A stretch of DNA of 64,000 bases from Spirosoma sp. SC4-14 (GTDB taxonomy: Bacteria; Bacteroidota; Bacteroidia; Cytophagales; Spirosomataceae): assembly GCF_037201965.1 (NCBI RefSeq), contig NZ_CP147518.1, positions 495,001 to 559,000 on the forward strand, in the 5' to 3' direction. Shown here in pieces: positions 17,318 to 26,850 of the stretch (the stretch's first letter is position 1; each line of letters opens with the position of its first letter). The notes under the pieces are model-generated. The model did no database searches. It worked only from the letters and a program-made list of their open reading frames with translations, and was not told the origin of the DNA. Position numbers and translations under genes: made by a program.

Positions 17318-18625
17318 CTATTTTTGCCGGAAAAATAGCGTAAGTGGTACTCCGGTAAAATCGAAGTGCGAACGAATTTTATTTTCCAGGAATCGCTGAT
17401 AAGATTCCTGAACATATTGAGGCAGGTTACAGAAAAAAACGAATGTAGGTGCCGGAGTGGGTAGCTGAAGCATGTACTTGATTTTGATCTGCTTACTTTT
17501 TACCGATGGGGGCGGATAGGCCTCAATCTCGGGCTGCATAGCCTCATTCAGTTTTGAGGTAGTTATTTTTTTCGCCTTGTTCTCGTATACCTCCATTGCT
17601 TTGTCCATTACCTGAAAAATGCGCTGTTTTTCATGCACAGAAGCAAAAATGATCGGAACATAGTCAATTGGCATCATCCGCTGGATCATCTCCTTCCGAA
17701 GTACGTCGGCTGTACGCTGGTCTTTCTCAACGGCATCCCATTTGTTAACCATAATGACCATCCCTTTTTTGGCTTTGGCGGCCTGACCAATAATGTTGAG
17801 GTCCTGTGCTTCGAGTCCTCGCGTGGCATCGAGCATAATGATACAAACATCAGACTCTTCCATTGCCTTCAGGGAACGGAGCGTCGAATAAAATTCGATA
17901 TTATCCTGAATCCGGGCTTTACGCCGAATACCAGCCGTATCGGTCAGAATAAAGTCTTTGCCGTAGGCTTTGTAGCGTGTATTGATGGCATCGCGGGTTG
18001 TGCCCGCAATATCTGTTACGATACTGCGCTCCTGACCCGTCAATACATTCAGAAACGATGATTTGCCAACGTTGGGGCGTCCCAGAATAGCGATTCGTGG
18101 TAATCCTGCTTCAGGATCGGCAACACCGTCGATCTGGAAGTGTTTTACAACTTCATCCAGCAGATCGCCAGTACCACTTCCGGTCATCGATGAGATAGGA
18201 TACGGATCGCCCAGGCCCAGCCCGTAAAATTCTGCTGCTGCCTGCGAACGTTCGCCTGTTTCGGCTTTGTTGGCTACAACATATACTGGTTTTTTCGACC
18301 GGCGGAGCACATTCGCGAAATCTTCGTCGAGTCCGGTCATTCCCGTTTGGGTATCAACAACGAACAAGATTACGGTCGATTCCTGAATTGCAATTTCGAC
18401 CTGTTCACGAATCGATTCTTCAAAAATATCTTCTGAACCAACCACATAGCCACCCGTGTCGATGACTGTAAAGTATTTATCGTTCCACTCGGCCGTGCCG
18501 TAATGGCGGTCGCGAGTAACTCCACTCTGGTTATCCATGATGGCCTGGCGCTGTTCCGTAAGGCGGTTAAACAGCGTAGACTTACCCACATTTGGGCGGC
18601 CAACGATTGCAACAATATTTGCCAT
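17318..18625 (-). CDS. der: Ribosome-biogenesis GTPase Der (EngA)
   Basis: Essential double-GTPase that assists 50S ribosome assembly. Two complete G domains are visible, each with GRPNVGKS(T/S): the first near residue 8 with DTGGYV, the second near 182 with DTAGIRRK and the NKWD specificity motif. The C-terminal KH-like domain (from about 345) carries IKIKYMLQLPTPAPTFVFFCN. Length 435 fits the family. It follows era in the same direction with 70 bases between them holding an inverted repeat, so the two GTPases of ribosome assembly are neighbours. Confidence 0.97.
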   Translation of the reverse strand: MANIVAIVGRPNVGKSTLFNRLTEQRQAIMDNQSGVTRDRHYGTAEWNDKYFTVIDTGGYVVGSEDIFEESIREQVEIAIQESTVILFVVDTQTGMTGLDEDFANVLRRSKKPVYVVANKAETGERSQAAAEFYGLGLGDPYPISSMTGSGTGDLLDEVVKHFQIDGVADPEAGLPRIAILGRPNVGKSSFLNVLTGQERSIVTDIAGTTRDAINTRYKAYGKDFILTDTAGIRRKARIQDNIEFYSTLRSLKAMEESDVCIIMLDATRGLEAQDLNIIGQAAKAKKGMVIMVNKWDAVEKDQRTADVLRKEMIQRMMPIDYVPIIFASVHEKQRIFQVMDKAMEVYENKAKKITTSKLNEAMQPEIEAYPPPSVKSKQIKIKYMLQLPTPAPTFVFFCNLPQYVQESYQRFLENKIRSHFDFTGVPLTLFFRQK

Positions 18626-18637
18626 AAATTTAGTGAA

Positions 18638-18687
18638 GAGTGCAGTGTGAAGAATAGGTTTCTGTCATTATTCTGCACGCTGCATTC
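18638..18687 (-). repeat. Inverted repeat between era and der
   Basis: 18638-18656 (GAGTGCAGTGTGAAGAATA) pairs with 18669-18687 with three differences. It sits in the 70-base era-der gap and could be a weak terminator or attenuator of read-through into der. Confidence 0.5.
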
Positions 18688-18695
18688 CTTATTTT

Positions 18696-19616
18696 TTATT
18701 CATCATATCCCAACCGCTTGAGCATACGCTCTTTTTGGCGCCAGTCGGGTTCTACTTTGACGAACTGTTCTAAAAAAACTTTCTTTCCGAAGAAGCGTTC
18801 AAGTTCTTCGCGGGCCATAATGCCGGTTTTCTTGATCATTTTGCCACCTTCGCCGAGCAATATGGCTCGTTGGGTGGCTCGTTCAACCAGAATTTCTGAC
18901 TGAATAACAATGATGTCTTCTTTTTCTTTGAAGCCAATTATGACGACCTCACAACTATAAGGCACTTCTTTCTTATAGTTCAGGAAAATTTTTTCGCGGA
19001 TAATTTCCGAAGCAAAAAAGCGTTCGGGCTTATCGGTTAATTCATCTTTAGGGAAATAGGGCGGATGCTGGGGCAGGCGATTAATAATCGAGTCAAAAAC
19101 CAGATCGATGTTAAATCCATTGAGAGCCGAAATAGGAATAACTTCCTGAGCATTGAAGTTTTGTTGCCAGTACTCGATCTTTTCCTGAACTTGCTGATGC
19201 GTTGCCTGATCAATTTTGTTGATCAGGAGCAGAATGGGAACATCCGATTTTTGCAGGCGTACGATAACATCATTTTCGTCGTGCTGTTCGAAGATGTCAG
19301 TTACGAATAAAACCACATCGGCATCTTCAATAGACCCCCGAACAAAACTCATCATCGACTCGTGGAGTTTGTATTGAGGTTTGATAATGCCTGGCGTATC
19401 GGAATACACAATCTGGAATTCCTGCCCGTTATGCGTGCCATTCAGGATACCCATAATCCGGTGGCGGGTAGTCTGCGCCTTCGATGTGATAATAGATAAG
19501 CGCTCGCCAACGAGCTGATTCATCAGTGTAGATTTGCCAACGTTGGGCTTACCGATGATGCTAATAAAGCCAGCCTTGTGGTCGGCCGGAAAATTTTCAA
19601 TTAATTCCGTATTCAT
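18696..19616 (-). CDS. era: GTPase Era
   Basis: GTPase that binds 16S rRNA near its 3' end and helps 30S maturation. G1 GKPNVGKST is near residue 23, G3 DTPG near 75, G4 NKID near 135. The KH domain follows from about 210, with the family phrase ILLGEGGKMIKKTGIMAREELERFFGKKVFLEQFVKV and a normal ending. Length is 306 residues. It is transcribed towards der and away from the tRNA gene. Confidence 0.97.
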   Translation of the reverse strand: MNTELIENFPADHKAGFISIIGKPNVGKSTLMNQLVGERLSIITSKAQTTRHRIMGILNGTHNGQEFQIVYSDTPGIIKPQYKLHESMMSFVRGSIEDADVVLFVTDIFEQHDENDVIVRLQKSDVPILLLINKIDQATHQQVQEKIEYWQQNFNAQEVIPISALNGFNIDLVFDSIINRLPQHPPYFPKDELTDKPERFFASEIIREKIFLNYKKEVPYSCEVVIIGFKEKEDIIVIQSEILVERATQRAILLGEGGKMIKKTGIMAREELERFFGKKVFLEQFVKVEPDWRQKERMLKRLGYDE

Positions 19617-19718
19617 GTGTAGGTGATCCCGCTGTTTGATTTTCAGCGGCTTTAGTCAACAACTATCTCCCAGCGAAAAACGTTTCCGGTAGGGTAGAAC
19701 TTTTTTTTACAAAGATAG

Positions 19719-19748
19719 TTGTTTTTGTAGAAAGTGTTCGTACCTTTG
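19719..19748 (+). promoter_or_regulatory. Bacteroidota-type promoter of the initiator tRNA gene
   Basis: TTG at 19719-19721, a 19-base spacer, and TACCTTTG at 19741-19748 match the TTG-N19-TAnnTTTG consensus of the Bacteroidota housekeeping sigma factor. The tRNA starts 13 bases after the box. This is the clearest promoter in the window. Confidence 0.75.
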
Positions 19749-19760
19749 CAGTCCAAACAT

Positions 19761-19833
<73 letters not shown>

Positions 19834-19840
19834 CTAAAAC

Positions 19841-19878
19841 GGGCTGATTACGGAAATCGTAGTCAGCCCTTCTTTTTT
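19841..19878 (+). terminator. Terminator of the tRNA gene
   Basis: GGGCTGATTACG pairs with CGTAGTCAGCCC (one wobble) around a 5-base loop, followed by TTCTTTTTT. Confidence 0.85.
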
Positions 19879-19946
19879 GCCAAACCAGGCTATAGATGGC
19901 GAGGCTGTTAGTTGAGGATTTCAACAAAAATAAATTTCTTCTGAGC

Positions 19947-21371
19947 TTATTCGTCATCAACGACCTGCGAGGGAGTTTGTACGTAAGGCTGATAGGGTAA
20001 TGAGACTGTGAAGGTCGTTCCTTTGTTTAAACGCGAGCGAACAGCAATTAATCCGCCATGTAGTTTAATGATTTTCTCCGTTAGGGAAAGCCCGATTCCA
20101 TTACCCTTCACAGTCCGGGCATTATTGGCGCGATAAAACGGCTGGAAAATAAAATCTAATTCTGATTCAGCTATGCCAATACCTTTGTCTTTGATTGTAA
20201 CCTGAATATAATCCTGCAGAACCTGAACCGTTAGCCGAACGTGGTGATCGACCGAAAATTTACAGCCATTTTCGATTAGGTTGATAAAGGCCGTTTTTAA
20301 CAAAGAATCTTCGCCTTTAACCTGAATGGATGGTAAGGATTCGTCGGACGAATCGGTCGACAGCGTAACGCTATAGGCCGGGTATTTGTGCAGAACGGTT
20401 GCCACTGCTTCGTAGAGCACTTCATCGAGTTCAATAGGGTTCCAGGCAATGTGGTTTTGTTTGACATCAAACTGCGCTAGTTCAAGTAACCCATTCGAAA
20501 GATCATTGAGGTTGTTAATGTCTTCCAGCAAGGAAATTAATAGTTGTTTATATTCATCAACGGTTCGGACTTTGATCAGTGCAACCTCTATCTGATTGGT
20601 TAACAAGGTGAGCGGAGTCCGTAATTCATGAGACGCATTAGCCACAAAGCTGCGCTGAAATTCGAAAGCCGAAATTCGGTCGAGCATTTGGTTAAAGGTA
20701 AAGGCCAGCCGACCTAGTTCATCTTCTTCATTGTTGACGGTTAGCCGGGCTTCTAAATTTGATACCGTAATCTGATCGATCTGGCGCATCATGTTGGCAA
20801 TGGGCTTAATGGACCGGCGGGCAAAAATCTGACTCAGCGCAATAACGAGCAGAAAAGCTACCAGAAACGAGGCTCCCGACACAAAAATGGCCTCTTGTGT
20901 TTTACGTATACCATAATTATCGACTGCGTAGCTGATGACCTTATAGTTTTGCCCCTGATACCGAAGCAGTAGCCCTACGCCTAACCGTCGGCCGTCTTTT
21001 AAGGTGATCTCTCGTTGCTGGCTAATTTGATCGAGTAACGATGCGGTTATGGTAAGAGCGGGCTTATTATGCTCCCGGTTATTGATTTCCTGACTGTCGT
21101 AGAGTAAGTGGTTTTTTTCATCGAAAATGGCCACCCGCCGGTCTGAGTAAGCGGTGTACGTATCTTCATCAATTCGTCGGAGCAGCGATTCATTGATCGA
21201 CTGTTTTTCGACGAGCAGATGAGTCATCGTGATACCCCGGTTCTTAATTTTGGTCAGAAAATCTTCCTGCTTCGATATCGAAAAATAATAATAGAAATTG
21301 ACCAGAAACAGTAGCAGAACGGGTGATACAACGGCAATAAAGGTGAGAGAAAGTCGTGTACGGAGGGGCAT
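19947..21371 (-). CDS. Membrane sensor histidine kinase
   Basis: 474 residues. Two transmembrane segments (about 10-30 and 163-183) enclose a periplasmic sensor domain of about 130 residues with no family I recognise. A HAMP linker (184-236) is followed by the HisKA dimerisation helix with the phospho-acceptor in NASHELRTPL (His248), and the HATPase domain with NLIENGCKFS, DKGIGI and GNGIGLSLTEKI. It is downstream of the response regulator at 21400-22089 with a 28-base gap, so they form a two-component pair. The RND pump genes are divergent and the likely target, since this layout is common for envelope-stress or drug-responsive pumps; that link is inference. Confidence 0.93.
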   Translation of the reverse strand: MPLRTRLSLTFIAVVSPVLLLFLVNFYYYFSISKQEDFLTKIKNRGITMTHLLVEKQSINESLLRRIDEDTYTAYSDRRVAIFDEKNHLLYDSQEINNREHNKPALTITASLLDQISQQREITLKDGRRLGVGLLLRYQGQNYKVISYAVDNYGIRKTQEAIFVSGASFLVAFLLVIALSQIFARRSIKPIANMMRQIDQITVSNLEARLTVNNEEDELGRLAFTFNQMLDRISAFEFQRSFVANASHELRTPLTLLTNQIEVALIKVRTVDEYKQLLISLLEDINNLNDLSNGLLELAQFDVKQNHIAWNPIELDEVLYEAVATVLHKYPAYSVTLSTDSSDESLPSIQVKGEDSLLKTAFINLIENGCKFSVDHHVRLTVQVLQDYIQVTIKDKGIGIAESELDFIFQPFYRANNARTVKGNGIGLSLTEKIIKLHGGLIAVRSRLNKGTTFTVSLPYQPYVQTPSQVVDDE

Positions 21372-21399
21372 TGCACAGGCTGGTCATGTATAGTTGAAA

Positions 21400-22089
21400 T
21401 CAACCCTGGTTTTCCTTCATAATGTAACCAATTCCTTTTCGGGTATGAATTAACTTGGTGGAAAAGTCTTTGTCGATTTTCTTGCGCAGCGAATTAATGT
21501 ATACATCAATCAGATTCGTTCCCGTATCGAAAGGGATATCCCACACGTTTTCGGCAATTTCGTTTCGGCTAAGTATGGTGCCCTGATTGCGTAAGAAGTA
21601 CTCCAGTAGGGCTATTTCGCGCGGAGTAACACTAATGGGTTGCCCGGCACGGCTCACGGTTTTTTCGCGCAGGTCGAGCGATAAGTCAGCAATGGTCAAC
21701 TGGTTTTTATAGGTTGTAGTATTGGCTTGCTGGCTACGTTTTCGACTAACCTGAATGCGGGCCAGTAGTTCGCTGAACTCAAAGGGTTTAACCAGATAAT
21801 CGTCCGCTCCCGCATCGAACCCCGATAGCTTATCTTCAATTGTTCCCAGCGCCGTGAGCATGATAATGGGAATGTGAGCATTTCGGCTATGAAACTCCCG
21901 GCATAGATCGAATCCGTTGCCATCGGGTAGGTTAGCATCCAGAATAATCAGATTAATGTCGCCAAAATCGACAGTTTTGCGGGCGGCTGTTCCATCAAGT
22001 GCCACCGAAGCCTGAAAGCCGAATTCTTCCAGCCCTCGCTTCAGAGACATGGCTAGTTTGATCTCATCCTCAACTACAAGAATACGCAT
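21400..22089 (-). CDS. OmpR/PhoB-type response regulator
   Basis: 229 residues starting at ATG 22089 (MRILVVEDE); the additional upstream residues to 22122 are not part of the fold. The receiver is canonical: acidic pocket Glu7-Asp8-Glu9, phosphorylation site Asp51 in LIILDANLPDGNG, switch Thr79, and Lys101 in VKPFEFSELLARI. The C-terminal winged helix (from about 135) contains SVTPREIALLEYFLRN and DVYINSLRKKID. First gene of the pair with the histidine kinase. It is divergent from the RND operon across 452 bases, and a degenerate second copy lies at 28640-29323, past the pump. Confidence 0.95.
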   Translation of the reverse strand: MRILVVEDEIKLAMSLKRGLEEFGFQASVALDGTAARKTVDFGDINLIILDANLPDGNGFDLCREFHSRNAHIPIIMLTALGTIEDKLSGFDAGADDYLVKPFEFSELLARIQVSRKRSQQANTTTYKNQLTIADLSLDLREKTVSRAGQPISVTPREIALLEYFLRNQGTILSRNEIAENVWDIPFDTGTNLIDVYINSLRKKIDKDFSTKLIHTRKGIGYIMKENQG

Positions 22090-22541
22090 ACGATATACGA
22101 TATGAAGCTTATGGAGTACCAAGTTACTAGATGAAAATCAGGTTTTGGCTGTCTTCAAGTATTTCTAATCCTTTCTTTAAGATGCTTTAATCTTGGTCAG
22201 GATTAAGGCTTATACTTTTGTTTTCGCTAGCAGGACGTAAAGGAGCCCGGTTTTAAATAGGGTTTCTTTCGGTTACTGACCAAATCGAACAGCCGAAATT
22301 GGCCTCTTTCGAAGTGGAAAACTAGCCCACATTGACCTGGCTTCTCAGGAGACCCGACGTATTACTGATTATAGATCATTATCTCGATTTGAATAGCTCA
22401 AATCGGGGCTGGGAAAACTATATCTGCCAGGTTCCAATCCGAACCCTAACAACAGAATAGTCTGCTAGTAATAAGCGTAAAAGATTGATAATGAGATTTT
22501 AATAATCACCTAACTAGTTCCATATAAATACCTGAATTGTT
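22090..22541. other. Intergenic region between the two-component pair and the RND operon
   Basis: No gene is visible in 452 bases. TACTTTTG at 22213-22220 matches the TAnnTTTG -7 box on the plus strand, with a TTG 17 bases upstream instead of the preferred 19, so it is a possible distant promoter for the pump. The segment next to the pump start is AT-rich. I found no clear direct repeats to name as a regulator site. Confidence 0.4.
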
Positions 22542-23621
22542 ATGAATAGACTGCTCATGCTGATGAGCTTGTGTGCTTTGTTGTGCCTTACAAGCTGTTC
22601 GGAAAAAGAAAAAAAAGAACTGAATATCAATTATTTGGCTACTAGCCCAGTCAAGGTAGATACGTCGATTGTGAGAGATTATGTGTGCCAGATCCATGCA
22701 ATTAGCCATATAGAGGTTAGGGCACTGGAAAAGGGTTACTTACAGAAAATTTTTGTGGACGAGGGGCAACTGATTAAACAAGGGCAACTCATGTTTCAGA
22801 TTTTGCCTATTCAGTATCAGGCAGAACTACAGAAAGCTGAAGCTGAAGCCAATTTTGCCGAAGTTGAATACAAAAATACAAAAGCGTTAGCCGATAGTAA
22901 TATCGTTTCTAAGAATGAGTTAGCGCTATCGAAGGCCAAATTTGATAAGGCAAAAGCGGAGTTGAGTTTGGCGCAGGTGCACCTCGGATTCACGGAAATC
23001 AGAGCGCCGTTCAATGGCATAATGGACCATTTTCAGGTACGGCTAGGAAGTCTCGTCAACGAAGGTGATCTGCTCACCACATTGTCTGACAACAGCAAAA
23101 TGTGGGTTTATTTTAATGTTCCGGAAGCCGAATATCTCGACTATAAATCGAAAACCAGCGAAGAAAACCTCGATAATGTAAGCCTGCTGATGGCCAATCA
23201 CCAGGTGTTTAAATATCCGGGCGTTGTTCAGACAATTGAGGCCGACTTTAACAACCAAACGGGAAACATTGCGTTTCGGGCCACTTTTCCTAATCCTAAC
23301 GGCCTGTTAAGGCATGGCGAAACGGGCAGTATACAAATGGTGCTACCGCTGAGTAATGCCCTGATTATTCCCCAAAAAGCCACTTTTGAAGTCCTGGAAA
23401 AAAAGTATGTGTATATACTGGATAAGAATAATGTAGTGAAATCGAGACCGGTCTCGATTGCGGCCGAATTGCCTGATTTATATGTAATTAAGGATGGGTT
23501 AAAAGTAGATGAGAAGATATTGCTGGAAGGGCTTCGGACAGTGAAAGAAAATGAGAAGATCAGCTATCATTTCGAGGACCCCAGAAAGGTTATCGCTGGT
23601 TTGCAATTACACGCGGAGTAA
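22542..23621 (+). CDS. RND efflux periplasmic adaptor lipoprotein
   Basis: Membrane-fusion protein that links the inner-membrane pump to the outer-membrane channel. The 359-residue protein begins with a lipoprotein signal, lipobox LTSC with Cys19. A split lipoyl domain (VRALEKGYLQKIFVDEGQ and FTEIRAPFNGIMD) flanks an alpha-helical hairpin (about 95-145), followed by the beta-barrel and membrane-proximal domains. First of three genes, 30 bases before the pump. The order adaptor-pump-channel is the standard one. Confidence 0.93.
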   Translation: MNRLLMLMSLCALLCLTSCSEKEKKELNINYLATSPVKVDTSIVRDYVCQIHAISHIEVRALEKGYLQKIFVDEGQLIKQGQLMFQILPIQYQAELQKAEAEANFAEVEYKNTKALADSNIVSKNELALSKAKFDKAKAELSLAQVHLGFTEIRAPFNGIMDHFQVRLGSLVNEGDLLTTLSDNSKMWVYFNVPEAEYLDYKSKTSEENLDNVSLLMANHQVFKYPGVVQTIEADFNNQTGNIAFRATFPNPNGLLRHGETGSIQMVLPLSNALIIPQKATFEVLEKKYVYILDKNNVVKSRPVSIAAELPDLYVIKDGLKVDEKILLEGLRTVKENEKISYHFEDPRKVIAGLQLHAE

Positions 23622-23651
23622 GGAGGATTTAAGAATTTAACCCAAAAAATA

Positions 23652-26600
23652 ATGTTTCAAACATTCATTCGCAGGCCAGCTTTTGCCATAGTGATTTCGC
23701 TGGTCATGGTCTTCGTGGGTATGCTATCCATGGTTACCCTACCCCGATCGCAGTTCCCCGATATTGCTCCGCCAATGGTAGTGGTTTATCTGTCGTATCC
23801 GGGGGCCAGCTCAAAGGTGTTGACCAATTCCGTTCTGATTCCGCTGGAGCAGGCTATTAATGGCGTTCCCGGAATGAAATATATGTTTTCGACGGCCGCC
23901 AGCTCTGGAGAAGCCAACATACAAATCGTATTTAAAAAGGGTAGTGATCCCAACCAGGCTGTTGTAAACATCAATAACCGGGTACTGCAAATGAAGAACA
24001 GGCTACCGCCCATTGTGCAGTTGGAAGGTCTTCGGGTTCAGCGGTTGATGCCAAACATGCTGATGTATGTGAACCTCTACGGCAAGGATACTTCAAATAT
24101 TGACATGAAGTACATTTTCAACTATGCCTACATCAACATGCTGCCAGAACTGCAACGGATCGATGGTGTAGGGTTAGCCAAGATTATTGGTAGCCGCCAA
24201 TATGCCATGCGTGTCTGGTTGAACCCAAACCGGATGCGGGCTTATAATATTTCGTCGGAAGAAGTGATGGAGGCTTTGGGCGAACAAAGTATCATTGGTT
24301 CGCCAGGGCGATTGGGCCGGGCCGATAGCAGGCGTTCAGAATCGATTGAATACGTTTTGACGTATCAGGGCAGGTTTAGTGACCCGCAGCAGTATAAAGA
24401 TGTCATTGTCAGGGCTAATCCTAAGGGAGAAGTTCTACGCCTGAAAGATATAGCTGAAGTTGAATTAGGCAGCGAGTACTATGATATTTATTCGAATAAG
24501 GATGAGTTCCCGTCGGCAGCCATTACCCTCAACCAGACGTATGGTAGTAATGCCACCGAGGTAATTGAGCGGGTGAAAGAGAAACTGGACGAACTGAAAA
24601 AGGATTTTCCACCGGGTATAGAGTATGAAATCAGCTACGACGTTTCCAGTTTCCTTGATGCCTCCATCGATGAGGTAGTCCATACGTTACGAGACGCCTT
24701 TATACTGGTAGCTCTGGTCGTGTTCATTTTCCTTGGCGATTGGCGATCTACGCTCATTCCAACGCTTGCCGTTCCTGTATCGCTTATTGGCGCCTTCTTT
24801 GTGATGCAGGCTTTTGGACTCACCATCAATTTGATTACGCTATTCGCCCTTGTCTTGGCCATTGGTGTGGTGGTCGATGATGCAATTGTGGTGGTTGAGG
24901 CCGTACACGCCAAAATGGAAGAGAAACACCTGTCGCCTTTCGGGGCTGTGCAAGAGGTACTTGGCGAAATTAGCGGGGCCATTATTGCCATTACCTTGCT
25001 GATGACGTCGGTATTTGTGCCGGTGACTTTTATGTCGGGCCCGGTAGGGATATTCTACCGGCAGTTTGCTATTACAATGGCATCGTCTATTGTCATTTCA
25101 GGTATTGTGGCCCTTACACTAACACCGGTGCTTTGTGCTATAATTCTGAAGAATACGCATGGTCAGCCCCGAAAAAAAACCATCTTCAACCGGTTTATCG
25201 ACAGTTTTAACCATGGTTTCGAAAAACTTACGGGCAAATACGTCGGCTTGCTGAAAGTGATAGTCAACAGACGGGTCGTTACGTTTGGTCTGTTACTGGC
25301 CTTCGGTTTAGGCACTCTGGGAATCACTCAAAAACTACCCTCTGGCTTTGTTCCGTCCGAAGACCAGGGGATGATTTACGCCGTTCTTCAGACACCACCC
25401 GGATCAACGCTGGAAAGAACGTATGCGGTTAGCCGTCAGCTCCAGCAAATTGCTAAAAAAGTTGAAGGCGTGAAGTCGGTTTCTTCGCTGGCGGGTTATG
25501 AAATTCTGACTCAGGGGCGCGGATCAAATTCGGGAACGTGTCTGATTAACCTGGAATCCTGGGACGAACGAAAAAATACGGTTAAGGAAATTACCGAAGA
25601 GCTGGAAGAAAAAACCAAAGATATTCCTGGTGCAAAAATCGAATTCTTCGATCCACCGGCCGTGCCTGGCTACGGAGCTGCCGGGGGGATAGCTATACAA
25701 CTGCTGGATAAAAATACGGACATCGATTACCAAAGGCTGGGAGGGGTTACGGAACAGTTTATGGCCGAACTCGAAAAGAGAAAAGAGCTGACAGCACTGT
25801 TCACGTTCTACAGAACTGACTATCCACAGTATGAACTGGAGATTGATAACCAACTAGCCATGCAGAAAGGCGTTTCTATCGGTAAAGCGATGGATAACCT
25901 TTCCATTCTCATCGGAAGTACTTACGATCAGGGTTTTATCAAGTTTGGCCGTTTTTTCAAACTGTTCGTACAGTCCGATCCTAGCTTTAGGAAGATGCCT
26001 ACCGACCTGTTGGGGCTCTATGTAAAAAGTGATTACGGTGAGATGGTGCCTTATTCGTCGTTTATGAAAATTAAAAAGACGCAGGGTATCTACGAAATCA
26101 ACCGATACAATATGTACACGACGGCATCTATCCGATGCGCCCCCGCTGCCGGATATAGTAGTGGTGAAGCCATTAAGGCTATTCAGGAAGTAGCTAAACA
26201 AACACTGCCCAAAGGATATGATATTGACTGGTCGGGGCTTTCGAAAGATGAAGTGGCTCGCGGCAACGAAGCTATTTATATCTTCTTAATTGTTTTGGCT
26301 TTTGTGTATTTAGTTCTTGTGGCGCAGTACGAAAGCTTTATACTGCCCTTAGCGGTAATTTTATCGCTGCCAGCGGGGATTTTTGGGTCGTTTTTGTTCA
26401 TAAAACTAACCGGGCTATCGAATGATATTTATGCGCAGGTGGCCCTGGTGATGCTGGTTGGTTTGCTAGGTAAAAATGCGGTACTGATCGTTGAGTTTGC
26501 TATTCAGAAGAATCAGGAGGGCATGTCTATTTTCGACGCAGCCATTGCAGGAGCTAAAACGCGTTTCCGGCCAATTCTGATGACTTCCTTTGCCTTTATT

Positions 26601-26846
26601 GCTGGATTGATTCCCTTGGTTGTGGCCCACGGCCCTGGGGCAATAGGAAACCGCACTATCGGGGCTTCGGCGCTTGGTGGTATGCTTTTCGGGACAATTT
26701 TTGGCGTAATTATCATCCCTGGTCTATACTATATATTTGGTAAACTGGCCGAAGGCAGAAAGCTGATCAGAAATGAAGATGACCAGCCATTAAGCGAAAA
26801 TTTTGTTCACCTCGTAGACCATTTTCCCCAACCTGAAGAAAGTTAA
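23652..26846 (+). CDS. RND multidrug efflux pump, HAE1/AcrB type
   Basis: Proton-driven trimeric transporter of 1064 residues. It starts MFQTFIRRPAFAIVIS, as AcrB-like pumps do. Twelve helices are arranged 1+5 and 1+5 with two large periplasmic loops (about 35-335 and 560-870). The TM4 segment VLAIGVVVDDAIVVVEAV holds the paired Asp residues of the proton relay; TM10 carries LVGLLGKNAVLIVEFA, with the relay Lys. This points to the hydrophobe/amphiphile class, not the heavy-metal class. The substrate range is unknown. It sits 4 bases from the outer-membrane factor gene. Confidence 0.95.
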   Translation: MFQTFIRRPAFAIVISLVMVFVGMLSMVTLPRSQFPDIAPPMVVVYLSYPGASSKVLTNSVLIPLEQAINGVPGMKYMFSTAASSGEANIQIVFKKGSDPNQAVVNINNRVLQMKNRLPPIVQLEGLRVQRLMPNMLMYVNLYGKDTSNIDMKYIFNYAYINMLPELQRIDGVGLAKIIGSRQYAMRVWLNPNRMRAYNISSEEVMEALGEQSIIGSPGRLGRADSRRSESIEYVLTYQGRFSDPQQYKDVIVRANPKGEVLRLKDIAEVELGSEYYDIYSNKDEFPSAAITLNQTYGSNATEVIERVKEKLDELKKDFPPGIEYEISYDVSSFLDASIDEVVHTLRDAFILVALVVFIFLGDWRSTLIPTLAVPVSLIGAFFVMQAFGLTINLITLFALVLAIGVVVDDAIVVVEAVHAKMEEKHLSPFGAVQEVLGEISGAIIAITLLMTSVFVPVTFMSGPVGIFYRQFAITMASSIVISGIVALTLTPVLCAIILKNTHGQPRKKTIFNRFIDSFNHGFEKLTGKYVGLLKVIVNRRVVTFGLLLAFGLGTLGITQKLPSGFVPSEDQGMIYAVLQTPPGSTLERTYAVSRQLQQIAKKVEGVKSVSSLAGYEILTQGRGSNSGTCLINLESWDERKNTVKEITEELEEKTKDIPGAKIEFFDPPAVPGYGAAGGIAIQLLDKNTDIDYQRLGGVTEQFMAELEKRKELTALFTFYRTDYPQYELEIDNQLAMQKGVSIGKAMDNLSILIGSTYDQGFIKFGRFFKLFVQSDPSFRKMPTDLLGLYVKSDYGEMVPYSSFMKIKKTQGIYEINRYNMYTTASIRCAPAAGYSSGEAIKAIQEVAKQTLPKGYDIDWSGLSKDEVARGNEAIYIFLIVLAFVYLVLVAQYESFILPLAVILSLPAGIFGSFLFIKLTGLSNDIYAQVALVMLVGLLGKNAVLIVEFAIQKNQEGMSIFDAAIAGAKTRFRPILMTSFAFIAGLIPLVVAHGPGAIGNRTIGASALGGMLFGTIFGVIIIPGLYYIFGKLAEGRKLIRNEDDQPLSENFVHLVDHFPQPEES

Positions 26847-26850
26847 ATCA

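Noticed and set aside
19841..19946. tRNA-adjacent integration site for a mobile element
   Set aside because: No integrase and no duplicate of the tRNA 3' end is present downstream; only a terminator follows.
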